64,000 nucleotides of DNA from Molanna angustata (Eukaryota; Arthropoda; Insecta; Trichoptera; Molannidae): contig OY754982.1 of assembly GCA_963576475.1 (NCBI GenBank), positions 10,070,546 to 10,134,545 of the forward strand, in the 5' to 3' direction. Shown one piece after another: positions 1 to 11,370 of the stretch (the first letter of the stretch is position 1; each line of letters opens with the position of its first letter). The notes under the pieces were generated by a model. That model was not told where the DNA came from, searched no databases, and saw nothing but the letters and a program-made list of their open reading frames with translations. Both the position numbers and the translations under genes were made by a program.

Positions 1-4
1 AAAC

Positions 5-60
5 AAGTTTTGCCCGTTCGAGACTAGAACTAGGCAATGGACTGGACTGGACTGGACTCG
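5..60 (+). repeat. Left half of a 2.4-kb-spaced inverted repeat
   Basis: The segment TTTTGCCCGTTCGAG... followed by CTAG, ACTAG and ACTGG repeats reappears in reverse complement at 2343-2393 with only a few mismatches over about 42 bases. The two ends point inward towards each other. They could be terminal repeats of one old element of about 2.4 kb, or two independent copies of a dispersed repeat. No coding sequence of such an element is visible between them. Confidence 0.6.
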
Positions 61-117
61 CCTGGCCTGGCCTGGCCTGGACTGGACTGGACTGGACTGG
101 ACTGGACTGGACTGGAC
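36..117. repeat. Pentanucleotide microsatellite (GGACT)n with GGCCT variants
   Basis: About 16 units of GGACT, interrupted in the middle by a block of GGCCT units and one TCGCC. It grows directly out of the inverted-repeat end at 5-60, whose partner at 2343 keeps only about three ACTGG units. This suggests expansion after the two ends separated. Confidence 0.9.
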
Positions 118-248
118 CGATTTCATGTAACGCACACAAAACCACATTTTTTAATTTAGTTAATATACAATATTTTCAAAAAAATTGGAATTTCAGGTAC
201 TTGCTATAGGTCGAGTGTAAATGAATGTGTCCTTGAAACAAGTATAGG

Positions 249-922
249 TATTTTTTAACAGATTTTTAATTATCTCAATAGAGACGAAGTTGGAATATTT
301 ATTGTAGGAGAACCGGGAAATCAAGGCAACTACAGGGCTTACGACCTGTCATCGGCTGGTTTACGTGATCACTTTATGCGCTTGCGCAACGTTCACCAAT
401 TATGCCTTTTAATGAGATCCTTATCAATTCAATTTTGAAAGTTCTATATATTGTAATACTGAAATTCTGTTCGCTTGAAAATAAGGAATTTTTACTACAG
501 CCATCTATGGGTGAAATTATGAACAACAATCTTATTATTTTTATTTATTTTGTTGGAACGCCATCTATTGAGAGAATTGGTTTTTTGTAAATAATTCTCT
601 CAATAGATGGCGTTCCAACAAAATAAATAAAAATAATAAGATTGTTGTTCATAATTTCACCCATAGATGGCTGTAGTAAAAATTCCTTATTTTCAAGCGA
701 AAAGAATTTCAGTATTACAATATATAGAACTTTCAAAATTGAATTGATAAGGATCTCATTAAAAGGCATAATTGGTGAACGTTGCGCAAGCGCATAAAGT
801 GATCACGTAAACCAGCCGATGACAGGTCGTAAGCCCTGTAGGTGCCTTGATTTCCCGGTTCTCCTACAGTAAATATTCCAACTTCGTCTCTATTGAGATA
901 ATTAAAAATCTGTTAAAAAATA
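249..922. mobile_element. Foldback element, family Y, copy 1 (330-bp arms)
   Basis: The arms 249-578 and 593-922 are near-perfect reverse complements around a 14-bp spacer. The right side runs on to about 985 with a piece (GTTTGCGCATATGC and around) that copy 2 carries on its left side instead. Each arm has an open frame of about 60 codons (start MPFNEI), but it is the same DNA read on both strands. It has no known domain and is probably not a gene. Near-identical arms recur at 58741-59555. No target duplication is obvious. The class is unknown; it behaves like a foldback or MITE-type non-autonomous element. Confidence 0.8.
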
Positions 923-1061
923 TCTTTGACTCCCGACAGGGAAAAAAATCCAATGTTTGCGCATATGCAATAATAAAAATATTCAAGTACCTATAGGTAT
1001 ATTACATTTCCATTATTTTCCCAAAATTGAGCAAAAATTCTTGTACCTACTTTAGATGAAA

Positions 1062-1142
1062 GAAATCGGCCGAGGCAGGATTCGAACTCGCGACCACTGT
1101 AGAACTAATACAGCGCGCAAACCGCTCTGCCACCGACCTATC
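1062..1142 (-). repeat. tRNA-derived SINE head, family S
   Basis: Read on the minus strand it has an A-box-like GGTGGCAGAGCGG and a B-box-like GAGTTCGAATCCTG, and ends in a CGGCCGATTTC motif shared with 1284, 26925 and 60501. The family looks derived from a tRNA with an AGT-type anticodon loop, but stem mismatches and dispersal argue for a SINE, not a functional tRNA. With the plus-strand copy at 1284 it makes an inverted pair. Confidence 0.75.
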
Positions 1143-1283
1143 ACATTATATAGGTATAATTATTTTCTAAAGAAGTTGTACATAATATATCAAAACTAGA
1201 GAGGTAGACATATAATTTTTGTCTAAAGATTTTTTTTTGACTAAAGGAACCAAACACAAATGAGACAATGTGTAGATCGAAAT

Positions 1284-1420
1284 AGATAGGTGGTGGCAGA
1301 TCGGTTAGCGCGCTGGGATAGTAATCCAGTGGTCGTAAGTTCGAATCCTGCCTCGACCGGTTTCGTTCACCTATAGCAAAAAAATGTATTTATTATAGCA
1401 AATTAAATTATCTAGTTGGG
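1284..1420 (+). repeat. tRNA-derived SINE, family S
   Basis: The head shows the A-box (GGTGGCAGATCGG) and B-box (AAGTTCGAATCCTG) followed by the family body start TTTCGTTCACCTATAGCA. The body is shortened compared with copies at 26925 and 60501 and ends in AT-rich sequence. Confidence 0.75.
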
Positions 1421-2342
1421 GAGTTTCGTTTTTTTTCGATATTTTTTGAAATATTAGAAATATAGGAATTAAAACACATAAATTTATCATAAAAAATGTT
1501 ATCCTTTTATGGTTTTTGAGATATACGGAAAAATAAAAAAAAGGAAAAATTCCCTCATACTCGCGTCTTGGCTTAATACTGTCGATTCATTAAGACAACT
1601 AAATTATCTTGAACAAATCGACAATTGGATAAATATGTGCGTGTTACAAGGCTAATATTTATTCTTCGTATAGGTATACGAGGAGAAAAATACGGATGCG
1701 TCTGATTACAAGAGCCATCAAAAGAAAAATGATATGAAAATCACATTATTATTTGACTTACTTTGATTTATACCAAAACGTGGATCATTTACACCTACAT
1801 TTGTGTGAGGGGTGAATATTTCATTTTGTCTCTTTGATAAATGACTATTGGTAGAAGGAAAGCTTGTAAGATGGAAAATGTTTCCATGAGAAATGAATTC
1901 CAAATAGTGTTTTGACATATAAAAATAACATTTGTCACTTGAAGGATTCAAGATGGTGCACATATGAAACAAAATCCTTGTATATTTATTAAACTTTTAA
2001 TTGTCTATTTTATTCGTGTGAATTGAAATGCCAATAAAATAAAAGTTATTATTCAGTAATGGGTCTTCCTCAAAGCCTAGTCCTTTGATTTGTTAGGGTG
2101 TTTTCGGTTCGATGTCGATCAATGTCTTATGTATGTCATAACGGTGTATATGTAGGTACGTTCGATCTTGCTCGAATGAACGTAAAAACGTCGAGCATGA
2201 ACCACGTACGTAGATTTATTAGCTTTTAAGAACATATTTTAATATATGGATGGCTGAATCGTTGTTGCGATGCGTATGTTGCACTTTATAACAATTTATG
2301 AATTGATCTACTAATTATTTTGTGGAAGTGCATAGTAAGATT
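1421..2342. other. AT-rich intergenic DNA; one dispersed-repeat fragment
   Basis: No gene is seen. At about 1563-1665 there is a fragment sharing CTTGGCTTAATACTGTCG with the hairpin repeat at 28757-28838 and, more weakly, with 59923-60000. The rest is featureless AT-rich sequence with a short dyad near 2157-2185. Confidence 0.5.
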
Positions 2343-2393
2343 AACTCCAGTCCAGTCCAGTGTATTGACTAGTCCTAGCCTCGGACGGGCAAA
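2343..2393 (-). repeat. Right half of the inverted repeat matching 5-60
   Basis: Reverse complement reads TTTTGCCCGTCCGAG, then CTAG and ACTAG motifs and three ACTGG units, matching the window start. It abuts the terminal motif of the element beginning at 2405. Confidence 0.6.
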
Positions 2394-2404
2394 ATATTAA
2401 AAAA

Positions 2405-3310
2405 CGAGTGGGTTGTGGCCAACGCTATAGCCCTCACTACAAAGTATTCAAATTTTGTATGGAAAATTTTCAGCCTATTAATGAATCGAATTTGTTAAAA
2501 TACATAATATTTTTGATTTTAATATTTTATAAGGAAATATTTGGTCCTACCTGTGAAGGAGGATCTTGGAGGATCCGGTTTAACCACGAGCTAGAAATAA
2601 TGTATGGCGAACCAAACGTTGTCCAATACATCAAAATACAACGTTTACGTTGGCTCGGACACGTTTGTAGAATGGAGGATAGCCCCAAAGAAAGTATTGG
2701 ACACATGTCCTGAAGGAAGAAGAAGCAGAGGGAGACCTAGGATGAGATGGCTGGACGACATCGAGGGCGATATAAGAGCGATCGGACAGACAAATTGGAG
2801 GAGACCTGCTGTCGACAGGGCGGGATGGAGGCAGTTTCTTGAGGAGGCCAAGGCTCGCACCGGGCTGTAGCGCCATTGCTGATGATGATAAGGAAAACTT
2901 GATAATTCTTCAATGCCATTTTATGAAAGTGGTGCGCCTTTAATTTGATTTGAAAATCAAAATATAAAATATAAAGTTTCCTATCCTCGGGGTCTATTTG
3001 GAAGATTTGATTAAATATCCTTCATTATCTAATGGGGTCTCAGCGAGTATTAGATAGGTATACAAATTAGCAGAATTTGAAAAGAATCGAATAAGTACCT
3101 ACTTTAGTCTTTAATCGACAAAGTAGAATAAACACGCCGTACATAGAACCTACAAAGCACATATGTAGTACACAGCACACACACACATATTGTGATGAAA
3201 CTTTCAGAATACAATATCTGCATGACACTTGTTGATAATCTGCAATAAAAATAGCACATTTCATAAGGAGAAAAGCTATACCACCACCTACCAACAAGTA
3301 TTTCACTTTT
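2405..3310 (+). mobile_element. Helentron-like element, family X, diverged copy with nested RTE
   Basis: Starts with the family terminus CGAGTGGGTTGTGGCCAACG. Its body matches other copies: TTGATAATTCTTCAATGCC near 2900, GCGAGTATTAGAT at 3044, and an ACACGCCGTACATAG block near 3133. The right end (about 3250-3310) is badly diverged from the family consensus, so the border is approximate. The copy is split by an RTE fragment at 2538-2887 that left a 9-bp duplication, so this element is older than that insertion. No protein-coding capacity is seen. Confidence 0.7.
2529..2896 (+). mobile_element. 5'-truncated RTE retrotransposon inserted with 9-bp target duplication
   Basis: ATAAGGAAA stands at 2529-2537 and again at 2888-2896, bracketing 2538-2887. 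The insert encodes the extreme C-terminus of an RTE-type polymerase: a stretch with RLRWLGHVCRM in one frame, then GRPRMRW and EEAKARTGL in the next. One frameshift thus lies near 2690. The stop TAG and following CGCCAT are shared with the intact RTE at 5111. The tail is a short GAT repeat, typical for RTE elements. It is a dead-on-arrival copy of a different RTE subfamily. Confidence 0.85.
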
Positions 3311-4140
3311 TTGTAAAATATCGTCCAACCCTTTTATTTCCATTCGTTTTTGAATAAATGAGGAATCCACTTATAACATATTTTCATGAAACGGTCCCAC
3401 TAATAGTTTAAATTTGAACACGAGCATACTCAAATGCTTAACATTTTTAACAAAGCTTTGATGTCACTGAAGACATGAGTTCGGGACAGCTTTTCACAGC
3501 GTTTACAGTAAACTAATATATGGACAAACCAGCGTAATGTGACACACACCAACTAGCAGTTGTTTCTGCTTTTTAAAATGGGAGACAAAAAACTTTTTGA
3601 CTAGCGTCTGGCGACAAATGAATCAAGGGAAAATTATACGGAATGCAATAAAATACGACAGTGAAATAATAGTATGAATTGTACGTAAATCACATTCCCC
3701 TTAATTTTTTCGTAGGGTTCAGTTAGTATTTATAAATAATAACGACTCGCATGAGCGAGTTGCTTCATAAATTGAATGGAAATTGATCGTAGGAAAAATG
3801 TTATCAACACCTTTGCCATTTGAGGTTACTAATAAGTTTATTATGTATTCGCATTTTATCACATTTTTCAAATAAATTATATTTCTCAACATATTATTTG
3901 CGTAGTTGTGTGATACCTACTGTAATTTTTTTTCAGTTAAATGCTTATGCGCACGCGTATTTCCGACTTCCGTCCTTCGATCCGTCTGTCGCCAGACGCT
4001 TGTTTGATTCCGTTTTTGATGCCATTAAGCTTTTTTTTGCCAACTTTTTGATGGATGCCATTACAAAAGCTGATGGTCTGGTATGACTGACGTCCGTAGG
4101 ACAATAATTATTGTTTTCAGCTAGAATAAGTAATTTCATC
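3311..4140. other. Unannotated intergenic DNA
   Basis: No gene is recognised. The words AGCGTCTGGCGACA near 3604 and TGTCGCCAGACGCT near 3988 are inverted copies about 385 bp apart, hinting at the ends of a small degraded transposon. The stretch 3945-4090 is somewhat richer in GC but has no recognisable domain. Confidence 0.45.
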
Positions 4141-4551
4141 ACTAGTGATGAGCAACACTCTTGCAATTCTGGCCGTCTCGGTCTTGGTCTTGCAAGACTC
4201 TTATCACCAAGTACAAGAATTATTGTTATTATAATTATAATAATTATCACCAATTACTACAACTCCAGGCAGGTGAACATTTTGATCAAAAAATTCATCA
4301 AATATAATGACATTCAAATCTAACTCTGTACATAAAATTGAAATTGATTGAAGTAAAATATACCTATACACAAAAATAATTAAGGTTTCTCTCTATTTAG
4401 ACAATTTAATATGTTAACTTATATGGCTGAGAGCACTCTTAACGGTGAAGAGCCAAAAAAAAGTACAAGAAAAGAAGGCGCAAGACCAAAAACAGGCATT
4501 GCAAGACCAAAAGTCTTGAAAGACTAAATGCAAGAGTCTTGCGGTCTTGGA
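4141..4551. mobile_element. Probable MITE with imperfect CTTGCA/GTCTTG terminal inverted repeats
   Basis: The left end (about 4141-4205) reads GTGATGAGCAACACTCTTGC and continues with several GTCTTG words. The right end (about 4485-4551), in reverse complement, has the same order of words ending in GACTCTTGCA. The repeats are about 45 bp and imperfect. The GTGATGAGCAACAC start resembles hAT-type ends, but no clean 8-bp duplication was found, so class and borders are uncertain. Confidence 0.45.
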
Positions 4552-4627
4552 AAATTTTAAAAACTTATTTATTTTTAACTAAATAGCATCTAAGCAATTA
4601 AATACGTAGGTAGGTAGGTAGGTACTA

Positions 4628-4735
4628 TCGACGTATTTTTTTTATTTATTTAACTTTTTGTACATAATATAAACAAATATATTGCACACTGGCAGACTTA
4701 TTGCCATTAGGCAATTTCTTCCAACCAACCACTAA
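4628..4735 (-). repeat. LINE 3'-UTR fragment, family W
   Basis: On the minus strand it reads GGTTGGAAGAAATTGCC, TAATGGCAATAAG, then GTACAAAAAGTTAAATAAA with an A/T-rich tail. The same 3' end follows an ORF remnant of a LINE at 10465-10890, which identifies it. Confidence 0.75.
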
Positions 4736-4832
4736 TAATTCTTCTTGCAATAATACTATAAATTGGTGTTTTTTGTCATATTTCATTGTAATTAGAGGCT
4801 TTTTTAGAGAATGTTTTTTGTAAGTTACCCGC

Positions 4833-5067
4833 AAAACAATGTGGGGTTACCAGCGACAGGTGTGCGGGTGTACATAACATTATAAAAGAAAGCACGACAC
4901 ATGTATTTATACCCACACACCAGTCTCATCTCACCTAAAAAGGCAGCATTCAGAATCGATGATGAACCTCATTTCTGAACTATACGAGATGTTATTTTGT
5001 AAATTGTATTTTCGATACCCGGCTGCTCTATTCTAGTGGAAGCACTATTCTAAGCCGGTGCCTGAAG
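4833..5067 (-). repeat. Dispersed repeat family Z, near full length
   Basis: On the minus strand it has the family order: a CACCGGCTTAGAATAGTGC segment, a CCGGGTATCGAAAATACA block, TTCAGAAATGAGGTTCATC, GGTGAGATGAGACTGGTGTG, and CACACCTGTCGCTGG. Seven copies in both orientations occur in this window. The 3' end of better copies carries ATGA repeats, which points to a retroposed SINE-like element, although no tRNA-like promoter is obvious. Confidence 0.75.
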
Positions 5068-5110
5068 TCGATTTATTCTGAAATATTTTGAGTATGATGA
5101 TAAACAAAAT

Positions 5111-8100
5111 AGGGTTCGAATGGTTGGTAGGGTCTCGGAGGTGCATGCTCTGCTGGAGAGTAGGTACCAGTAAATCCCGAGTAACGCCATGTTGCATATC
5201 ACCAGCAACACTACCAGCAAGTCCGACTCACTAGCGTCCACGTCGCGAACCCTGGTAATGTGGCCTACTATAATAATAGTGGGTCACAGCAGATAGCTGA
5301 GAGGGCGATGGCAAGTCTTCGGCGCCATAAAACCGGAATCCACCAGCTAAGGGACGGAAAACCCCTACAGAAAAACCCTGGTCCTCCTGGTAGGGGGTTT
5401 GGCGGGAGGTTAACAACCTGACCCTGTAAAACACCATTTGTTACGAAACCGAATACAGAGCCTCGGACAGCGACTGAACTTCGGAAACGACCTGGCAAAG
5501 GATTAATGGATTTGAGATTTGCAACATGGAACGTACGCAGTTTGTATAGAAGTGGAGCATTGAGCGAACTGACAGGACAAATGACAAAGTATGGAATAGA
5601 TGTGATGGCAATCCAAGAGACTAGGTGGACAGGAACAGAGATCTATGCCACAAGAACACACACAGTAATGCACAGCGGAAACGAAAGATATCATGAGCTG
5701 GGAGTAGCTTTTGTGGTCAGTAAATGAGTAAAGGACTGCATAATTGGATTCAAACCAGTGAATGATAGAATATGTGTCATGAGACTGAAAACCAGGTTCT
5801 TCAATATATCGTTAATTAATGTCCATGCAGAAACAGATGACAAAGATGAATCTATAAAAGACGCATTATACCAGACACTGGAACGAATATATGATGCCAT
5901 CCCTTCAAATGATATCAAACTAATTCTCGGAGACCTTAATGCAAAGATAGGACAAGACCCGACTTTAAAACACATAACGGGAATGAATAGTCTGCATGGT
6001 GTGAGTAACAATAATGGATCAAGACTAGCGGATTTTGCAGAATCACGAAACATGATAATTGCCTCGACACAGTTCCCCAGGAAGGATATATACAAGTGGA
6101 CGTGGACATCACCGGATGGCGCACACCACAATCAAATAGACCATGTCCTTATAGAAAGAAGAAATGCAACCAGCATCACAAATGTGAGGACTTATAGAGG
6201 AGCGAATGTGGATTCAGACCACTTTATGGTAGTGGCTACATACAAATGCAGGATAGCCATGAACAGCTCTAAAAAGCAACACACAGCAGCCAAGTTTAAT
6301 TGTGAGGCACTGAAAACAGCTGAAGAAAGGAAGCTATACAACGACACCTTGAATACCAATCTACCAGCACAAATCAGTGATCACTCCTTTGATGACTCCC
6401 TCAATGATGACTGGAATAATATAAAAGACGCAATCATAAGATCTGCAGAGTCTAGCGTTGGTAATCAGTCCAAACCAAATAGAAATCCGTGGTTCGATGA
6501 GGAATGCATGAGAAGCATAGAACATAAGAACTCACTCAGGAAACAATATATTGATGTCGGGACTAGAGCCAAGCGACAAGCATACGAACAGGCCAGAAGA
6601 GAATCACACAGATTGTTAAAGAAAAAGAAGAGAAAATTTCTCAATAACATACTTCTGAAGATGGAACAAGACTTCGCTGAAAACAGGTCTCGAGAAGCAT
6701 ACAAAGGTATAAACTTCTTCAAAAAGGGATTTAAGCCAACAACAAGTCTGTGCAAGGATGCTAACGGTTATATAATTTCATCCAACGAAGAAATAAAGAA
6801 CAGATGGAAAGAACACTTTGGCCAGTTGCTAAATCCAAACAGAGATGTTAGAGAGAATGTCACCTATATCCCCCAGGAGTCAGGTAATGAAGATCAGATA
6901 TCGGTCGCACCACCAACGATTGTCGAAATAACGGCAGCTTTAAAAATACTTAAAAATAATAAGGCACCAGGGATTGATAATATACCAGCAGAGCTGTTTA
7001 AATATGGAAATGCACACTTAATAACCTTATTGTGCAACCTGATATCAAAAGTGTGGACCCTAGAAATGATCCCAGAAGAATGGCAAACAAGCATTATATG
7101 CCCTATTTACAAGAAAGGTGACAGGTTAAAGTGCGAAAACTTTAGGGGGATATCACTATTATGTACTGCCTACAAACTACTCACCATAATATTAAAAAGA
7201 AGACTTGAGCCATATGCTGAGAACATTCTGGGGGAATACCAGGCAGGCTTTAGAGCGGGTAGATCCACAACGGACCAACTATTCACTGTCCGTCAAATTT
7301 TGGCAAAATGTTGGGAGTTCGATATAGATATCTACCAGTTGTTTATTGACTTCAAGCAAGCATACGACTCAATAGATAGAGAAAAATTGTATGATATCCT
7401 CTTACAATTCCAAATTCCACCTAAATTAGTAAGACTCGTGAAAATGACAATGACCAACTCCCAATGTAGAGTTAAGGTGCAGGGTGATTTAACAGAGACT
7501 TTTGCAATCACACAGGGATTGAAACAAGGAGATAGTCTGGCTTCTACTCTTTTCAACCTCGCCCTGGAATACGTTATCCGCAGAACACCAGTTGACAATG
7601 GCTCTAATATATGTTTCAAAAGCAGTCAGATAGTGGGATATGCGGATGACCTAAGTATACTTGGAAGAACCCAAACAGCCATAAAGGAAGTTCTCGACCC
7701 CCTGGTATCTGCAGCACATGAGGTGGGCTTAAAGATTAATAACGAAAAGACAAAGTTTATGATACAAAGCCGAAACGCACCTAATAGAACAAGAGGAAAC
7801 GTGCAGCTAGCAGAGAATCACACATTCGAATCAGTCAATCAATTCACATACTTGGGATCTCATCTCACGGAATGCAATGAGGAAGCGGAGGAAATAAAGA
7901 AAAGAATCTCAGCAGGTAACAGGACATACTTCTCCTTGGTACCAGTGTTTAAATCTCGAAACGTCCATAGAAAAACCAAAATTATCCTTTACAAGACAAT
8001 TATAAGGACTGTGGTTACATATGGGTGCGAGGCATTGACACTCACAATAAAATCTGCTGAAGCTTTGGATGTATTTGAGAGGAAAGTTCTCCGCCGCATA

Positions 8101-8464
8101 TGTGGACCAGTGAAGGATGGGGAAGAGTGGCGTATAAGGCAAAACGATGAACTGTCCAGAATATATGAAACACCCAGTATCTCAACATATATAAGATTAT
8201 CGAGATTGAGATGGGCTGGACATGTTCAGAGAATGCCAAATATGCGAATTCCCAAGAGAATTATGACTGATCATCCAGGAGGAAAAAGGAAGATAGGAAG
8301 ACCCAGGTTGCGATGGCAGGACGAGGTGAGGAGGGATGCGGTACAGCTCCTAAGCATTACAAACTGGAGGACGGCAGCTGAGGACAGACGGGGTTGGAGG
8401 CAGAAGTTGAAGGAGGCCAAGGCTCGACTTGGGCTGTAGCGCCATCGAAGAAGAAGAAGAAGAA
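5111..8464 (+). mobile_element. Full-length RTE-clade non-LTR retrotransposon
   Basis: A 12-bp direct repeat, GATAAACAAAAT, occurs at 5099-5110 and 8465-8476 and exactly brackets the element, so the insertion is complete and young. Layout: 5' UTR 5111-5505, a single large reading frame 5506-8439, a short 3' UTR and a GAA microsatellite tail at 8447-8464. The short 3' end with a trinucleotide tail and the endonuclease plus reverse transcriptase order are typical of RTE elements. It landed about 40 bp to the right of a family Z repeat. Confidence 0.95.
5506..8439 (+). pseudogene. RTE polyprotein (AP endonuclease + reverse transcriptase) with one in-frame stop
   Basis: The frame is 977 codons from the ATG at 5506 and is open except for a single TGA at codon 74 (5725-5727). 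Residues 1 to about 245 are an exonuclease-endonuclease-phosphatase domain: WNVRS at residue 8, QETRW around 37-41, GDLNAKIG, and an SDH motif. The middle is a reverse transcriptase with FRGISLL, the FIDFKQAYDSI catalytic block, QGLKQGD and the YADD active site at codons 712-715 (7639-7650). The C-terminus has the usual RTE tail (RLRWAGHVQRM, GRPRLRW, WRQKLKEAKARLGL). The protein would nick target DNA and copy the element's RNA there. The TGA lies inside the endonuclease, so this copy is probably inactive unless read through. All visible catalytic motifs after the stop are intact. Confidence 0.92.
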
Positions 8465-8476
8465 GATAAACAAAAT

Positions 8477-10091
8477 AATTGAATACCGAAATACTTGTAC
8501 TCTAAACATACAAGAATTGATTTGTTACATAAATTCGACATGTTTTATAGAATTTCTGTAGCAGGAATTTAAATTAACCCGCTTATTCGGTAGGTATTCA
8601 AATTAATCACTGGCTAGCTTTGGGGCACATCAAATCAAAACATTCAATATCGATTACCCAATCAAAGAAATACACAATTAATAAACAGACATACCTACTT
8701 ATTTATCTTCTGTGTAGAAGTCATACATTCTGGTATCGAAGTAATATTTTTTCACCTTCTGTGAGATTAGTTTGAGTATAACGTTCAATGCAAATGGATC
8801 GATTTTGATAAATTGATCAGAATGTAGATATGTATGTAATATGAAACAAGAAAATGTAACGAACAACTTCTATAATCATTTTCCTGAGAGAGGAACGTGG
8901 TCCCTCTGGATCCATCTGCCCCTTTGTCTGACTCACTAGTCCCCCTACAGGAATCATTTCGTAACCTCAATTCACGAAAATAAATGGGGTAAAAATTACT
9001 TCAATGAAAAAAATAAAAAAGTATTTTTTGAAGCAAGGTAGGTATAATATATACAATAAATAATGTATAATATACACACTTTCACATTATTTTTTGCGAA
9101 AAGCACGACTTCACTATTTGGGGAAAATATATTTTATCCCAGGCGATATTTATTATTTGTCATTGGCAAACTATAAAAACTTTATGAATAAATATTTTTT
9201 GGTGCAAATGACACTTTTATTCGTGATAGTTAATTAAAAAAATCACATTTCTTAATGAAATTCGTGGTATTTGTATGGGACTTTTTTATTTATTTATTTA
9301 GGATTTCTATTTCCTTTTTTATTTTAGTAATCTTCATTTTTACATTATTTTTTCAGTTATATATTTTTGTTATTCGCTCATTATTTTGTTATCATTCTCT
9401 TTTTTGATATAATAGTGTTTTTGAATATAATTTGTAAAAGGATGGATTTGGCAAAACCATTTTAATTATTTTTTTATCTCGTTCACTACACGATTAAGAA
9501 ACAAACAAACATTCGAAGTATCTAAATTCAAATTTCGAACGATATTATTAGAAGGATTTGTTTTATATAGGCATAAACAGATCTCCATAGTAATAACGTA
9601 TAGTCACTATAACACGGAAGGAAGTTTTCGCCACGTTGCGTTATAATATAAAGTTTAATTAATATATTATTTTCGATTCTCTCCTGTACAAAGAACGGGC
9701 ACACATATCGATAGTGTACCTATTAATATAATTCCGTGCATTGATTGTACTTTATGTTGGATATAAATTCGCTATTTTATGATTTTCAACAATGTTCATA
9801 CAACTAAATATAATTTGTTTCATTCTAAATTGAGAATTTCTGCCAACATTAGGTACACATACATATTATACGAGTATACATAAATATACCTGTGTATATG
9901 AATGTGTTTATGTCTTTCTGTAAAGTACGCGAACTATAAATTACAAAAACAAACACATTAAAAATATATATTTGTACCTGCTATACATCTAACAATTGAA
10001 TTTCATACTTTACATAAATCATTGTAAAGCATTTATTCCTAGAATAATATAATAAAATATTGAGCTTGAACACAAATTATTTTTTATTTTA
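8477..10091. other. AT-rich intergenic DNA, nothing recognised
   Basis: Long low-complexity AT-rich stretch with scattered TAGGTA words and T-runs. No coding region, inverted repeat or family member was identified. Confidence 0.6.
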
Positions 10092-10200
10092 TTGGTAGCA
10101 GAGTGACTAGAGAGCTGTATGAGTAATTCAATGAACGCGGGTACGAATTCTGCCTCGGGCTATTTCATTTACTTATTACGCATTTGTTTCGGGAATGTAC
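10092..10200 (+). repeat. Degraded tRNA-derived SINE, family S
   Basis: Keeps the order of the family (GGTAGCAGAGTGACTAG, AGTAAT, GTACGAATTCTGCCTCGG, then CGGGAATGTACAAGGATA), but both promoter boxes are mutated. An old copy. Confidence 0.55.
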
Positions 10201-10464
10201 AAGGATATAAAGTATATATTATTTTATTTATTTAATAAATTGTACATAGGTACATAAGTATAAAATAACATTATCATTATAAACATCTTAAAATCAAATT
10301 ATAATTAAATATTTATTCATCCCTCGGTTTAGATTGGATATCTTGTTCGAGGGAGAATCATAGTCTTGTCTTAATTTATAATTGTTTCATTTTTATGACA
10401 ATAATTACATAAAAATACATACCTGCATATGCTAGAACATATTCTATTAAAAAATCGTTTCTTA

Positions 10465-10890
10465 TTTATTAATTTATTAAACTTTTTGTACATAAAATAA
10501 ATAAATATAATGCACACTGGCGGGCTTATTGCCATTAGGCAATTTCTTTCAAACAACCAGATTACAGAGTGACAGAATTATATATGTACATCAACAAAAA
10601 AATGAAAGCTAAAAAGAACAAAGAAAATATACATAACACCAAGATAAATAATAAAAACAAAAAAAATTTAAGCAAAATAAAAGGATTGTGAAAGAACAAG
10701 AAGAGGAAATCGAGATCAGGTGTTTAGGGATAAATATTCCTTCTTTAATAAATATTACGTAGCAAAGGGAAGAAAGGAAATGGAGAGGGATCAGGTATTT
10801 TCGTAGAGATATCCCCGCTTTAGTCTCTTCTTGAAAATGGAAAGCGAGTTTGACGTAGTTATATCAGGACTCAAATTATTCCAGAGCTAT
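10465..10890 (-). mobile_element. LINE 3' end, family W, with polymerase C-terminal remnant
   Basis: On the minus strand, 10791-10890 encodes LWNNLSPDITTSNSLSIFKK and then RLKRGYLYENT followed by a stop. This is the characteristic end of CR1/jockey-superfamily LINE polymerases. It is followed by about 230 bp of 3' UTR and then the family tail (GAAAGAAATTGCCTAATGGC, GTACAAAAAGTTTAATAAA) with AAT-type repeats. The element is cut off at its 5' side near 10890. This copy links the many solitary W tails in the window to a LINE source. Confidence 0.75.
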
Positions 10891-10900
10891 ATCCCAGTTG

Positions 10901-11370
10901 CTTAAAAAAATCATATTTTGTACCACTATTTTTGTTATCGTATCTCTTTTTCTCTACATTATAATACATTCACATTCATGCATCTTCTACCAGCGCCATA
11001 TAATTTTTTTTAGTGTTATATATAAAAAAAAACAAAAAGAAAGCTTTACATCTGGTGTTGTTGTTTTGATGTGTGCGTATGTATGTGTATATGTATGTGC
11101 ATATATGCATATATATGTGTATAATGTATATTATTGTATTTTACTAAATAGCCTCACCTTAAGACAGGCGTAGCCGTTTAGGTGAGGTTATGATGAATAA
11201 AAAGAGAGAGGAGGAAGTTATTATGTATTATGTTTTGTTGACTTTTTAGTTTCTTTTCTTTCTTTTTTGTACTTGCATTTTTACTGTATTAATAAATAAA
11301 TAAAAATAAATAATAAAAAAATCCTTTAGTTCCTGGGTTACAAACATGAACAAAAAATAATGAAAATCGT
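10901..11370. other. AT-rich DNA with TG/TA-rich low-complexity tract
   Basis: Includes a GTATGTGTATATGTATGTGC-like tract near 11065-11125 and an inverted pair CTCACCTTAAGACAGG / TTAGGTGAGG around 11153-11187. No gene is recognised. Confidence 0.5.

Noticed and set aside
402..769. Matching ~60-codon frames on both strands (MPFNEI...), also at 58954 and 59163
   Set aside because: They are produced by the palindrome arms of the foldback element. No domain, no conserved start context beyond the repeat itself.
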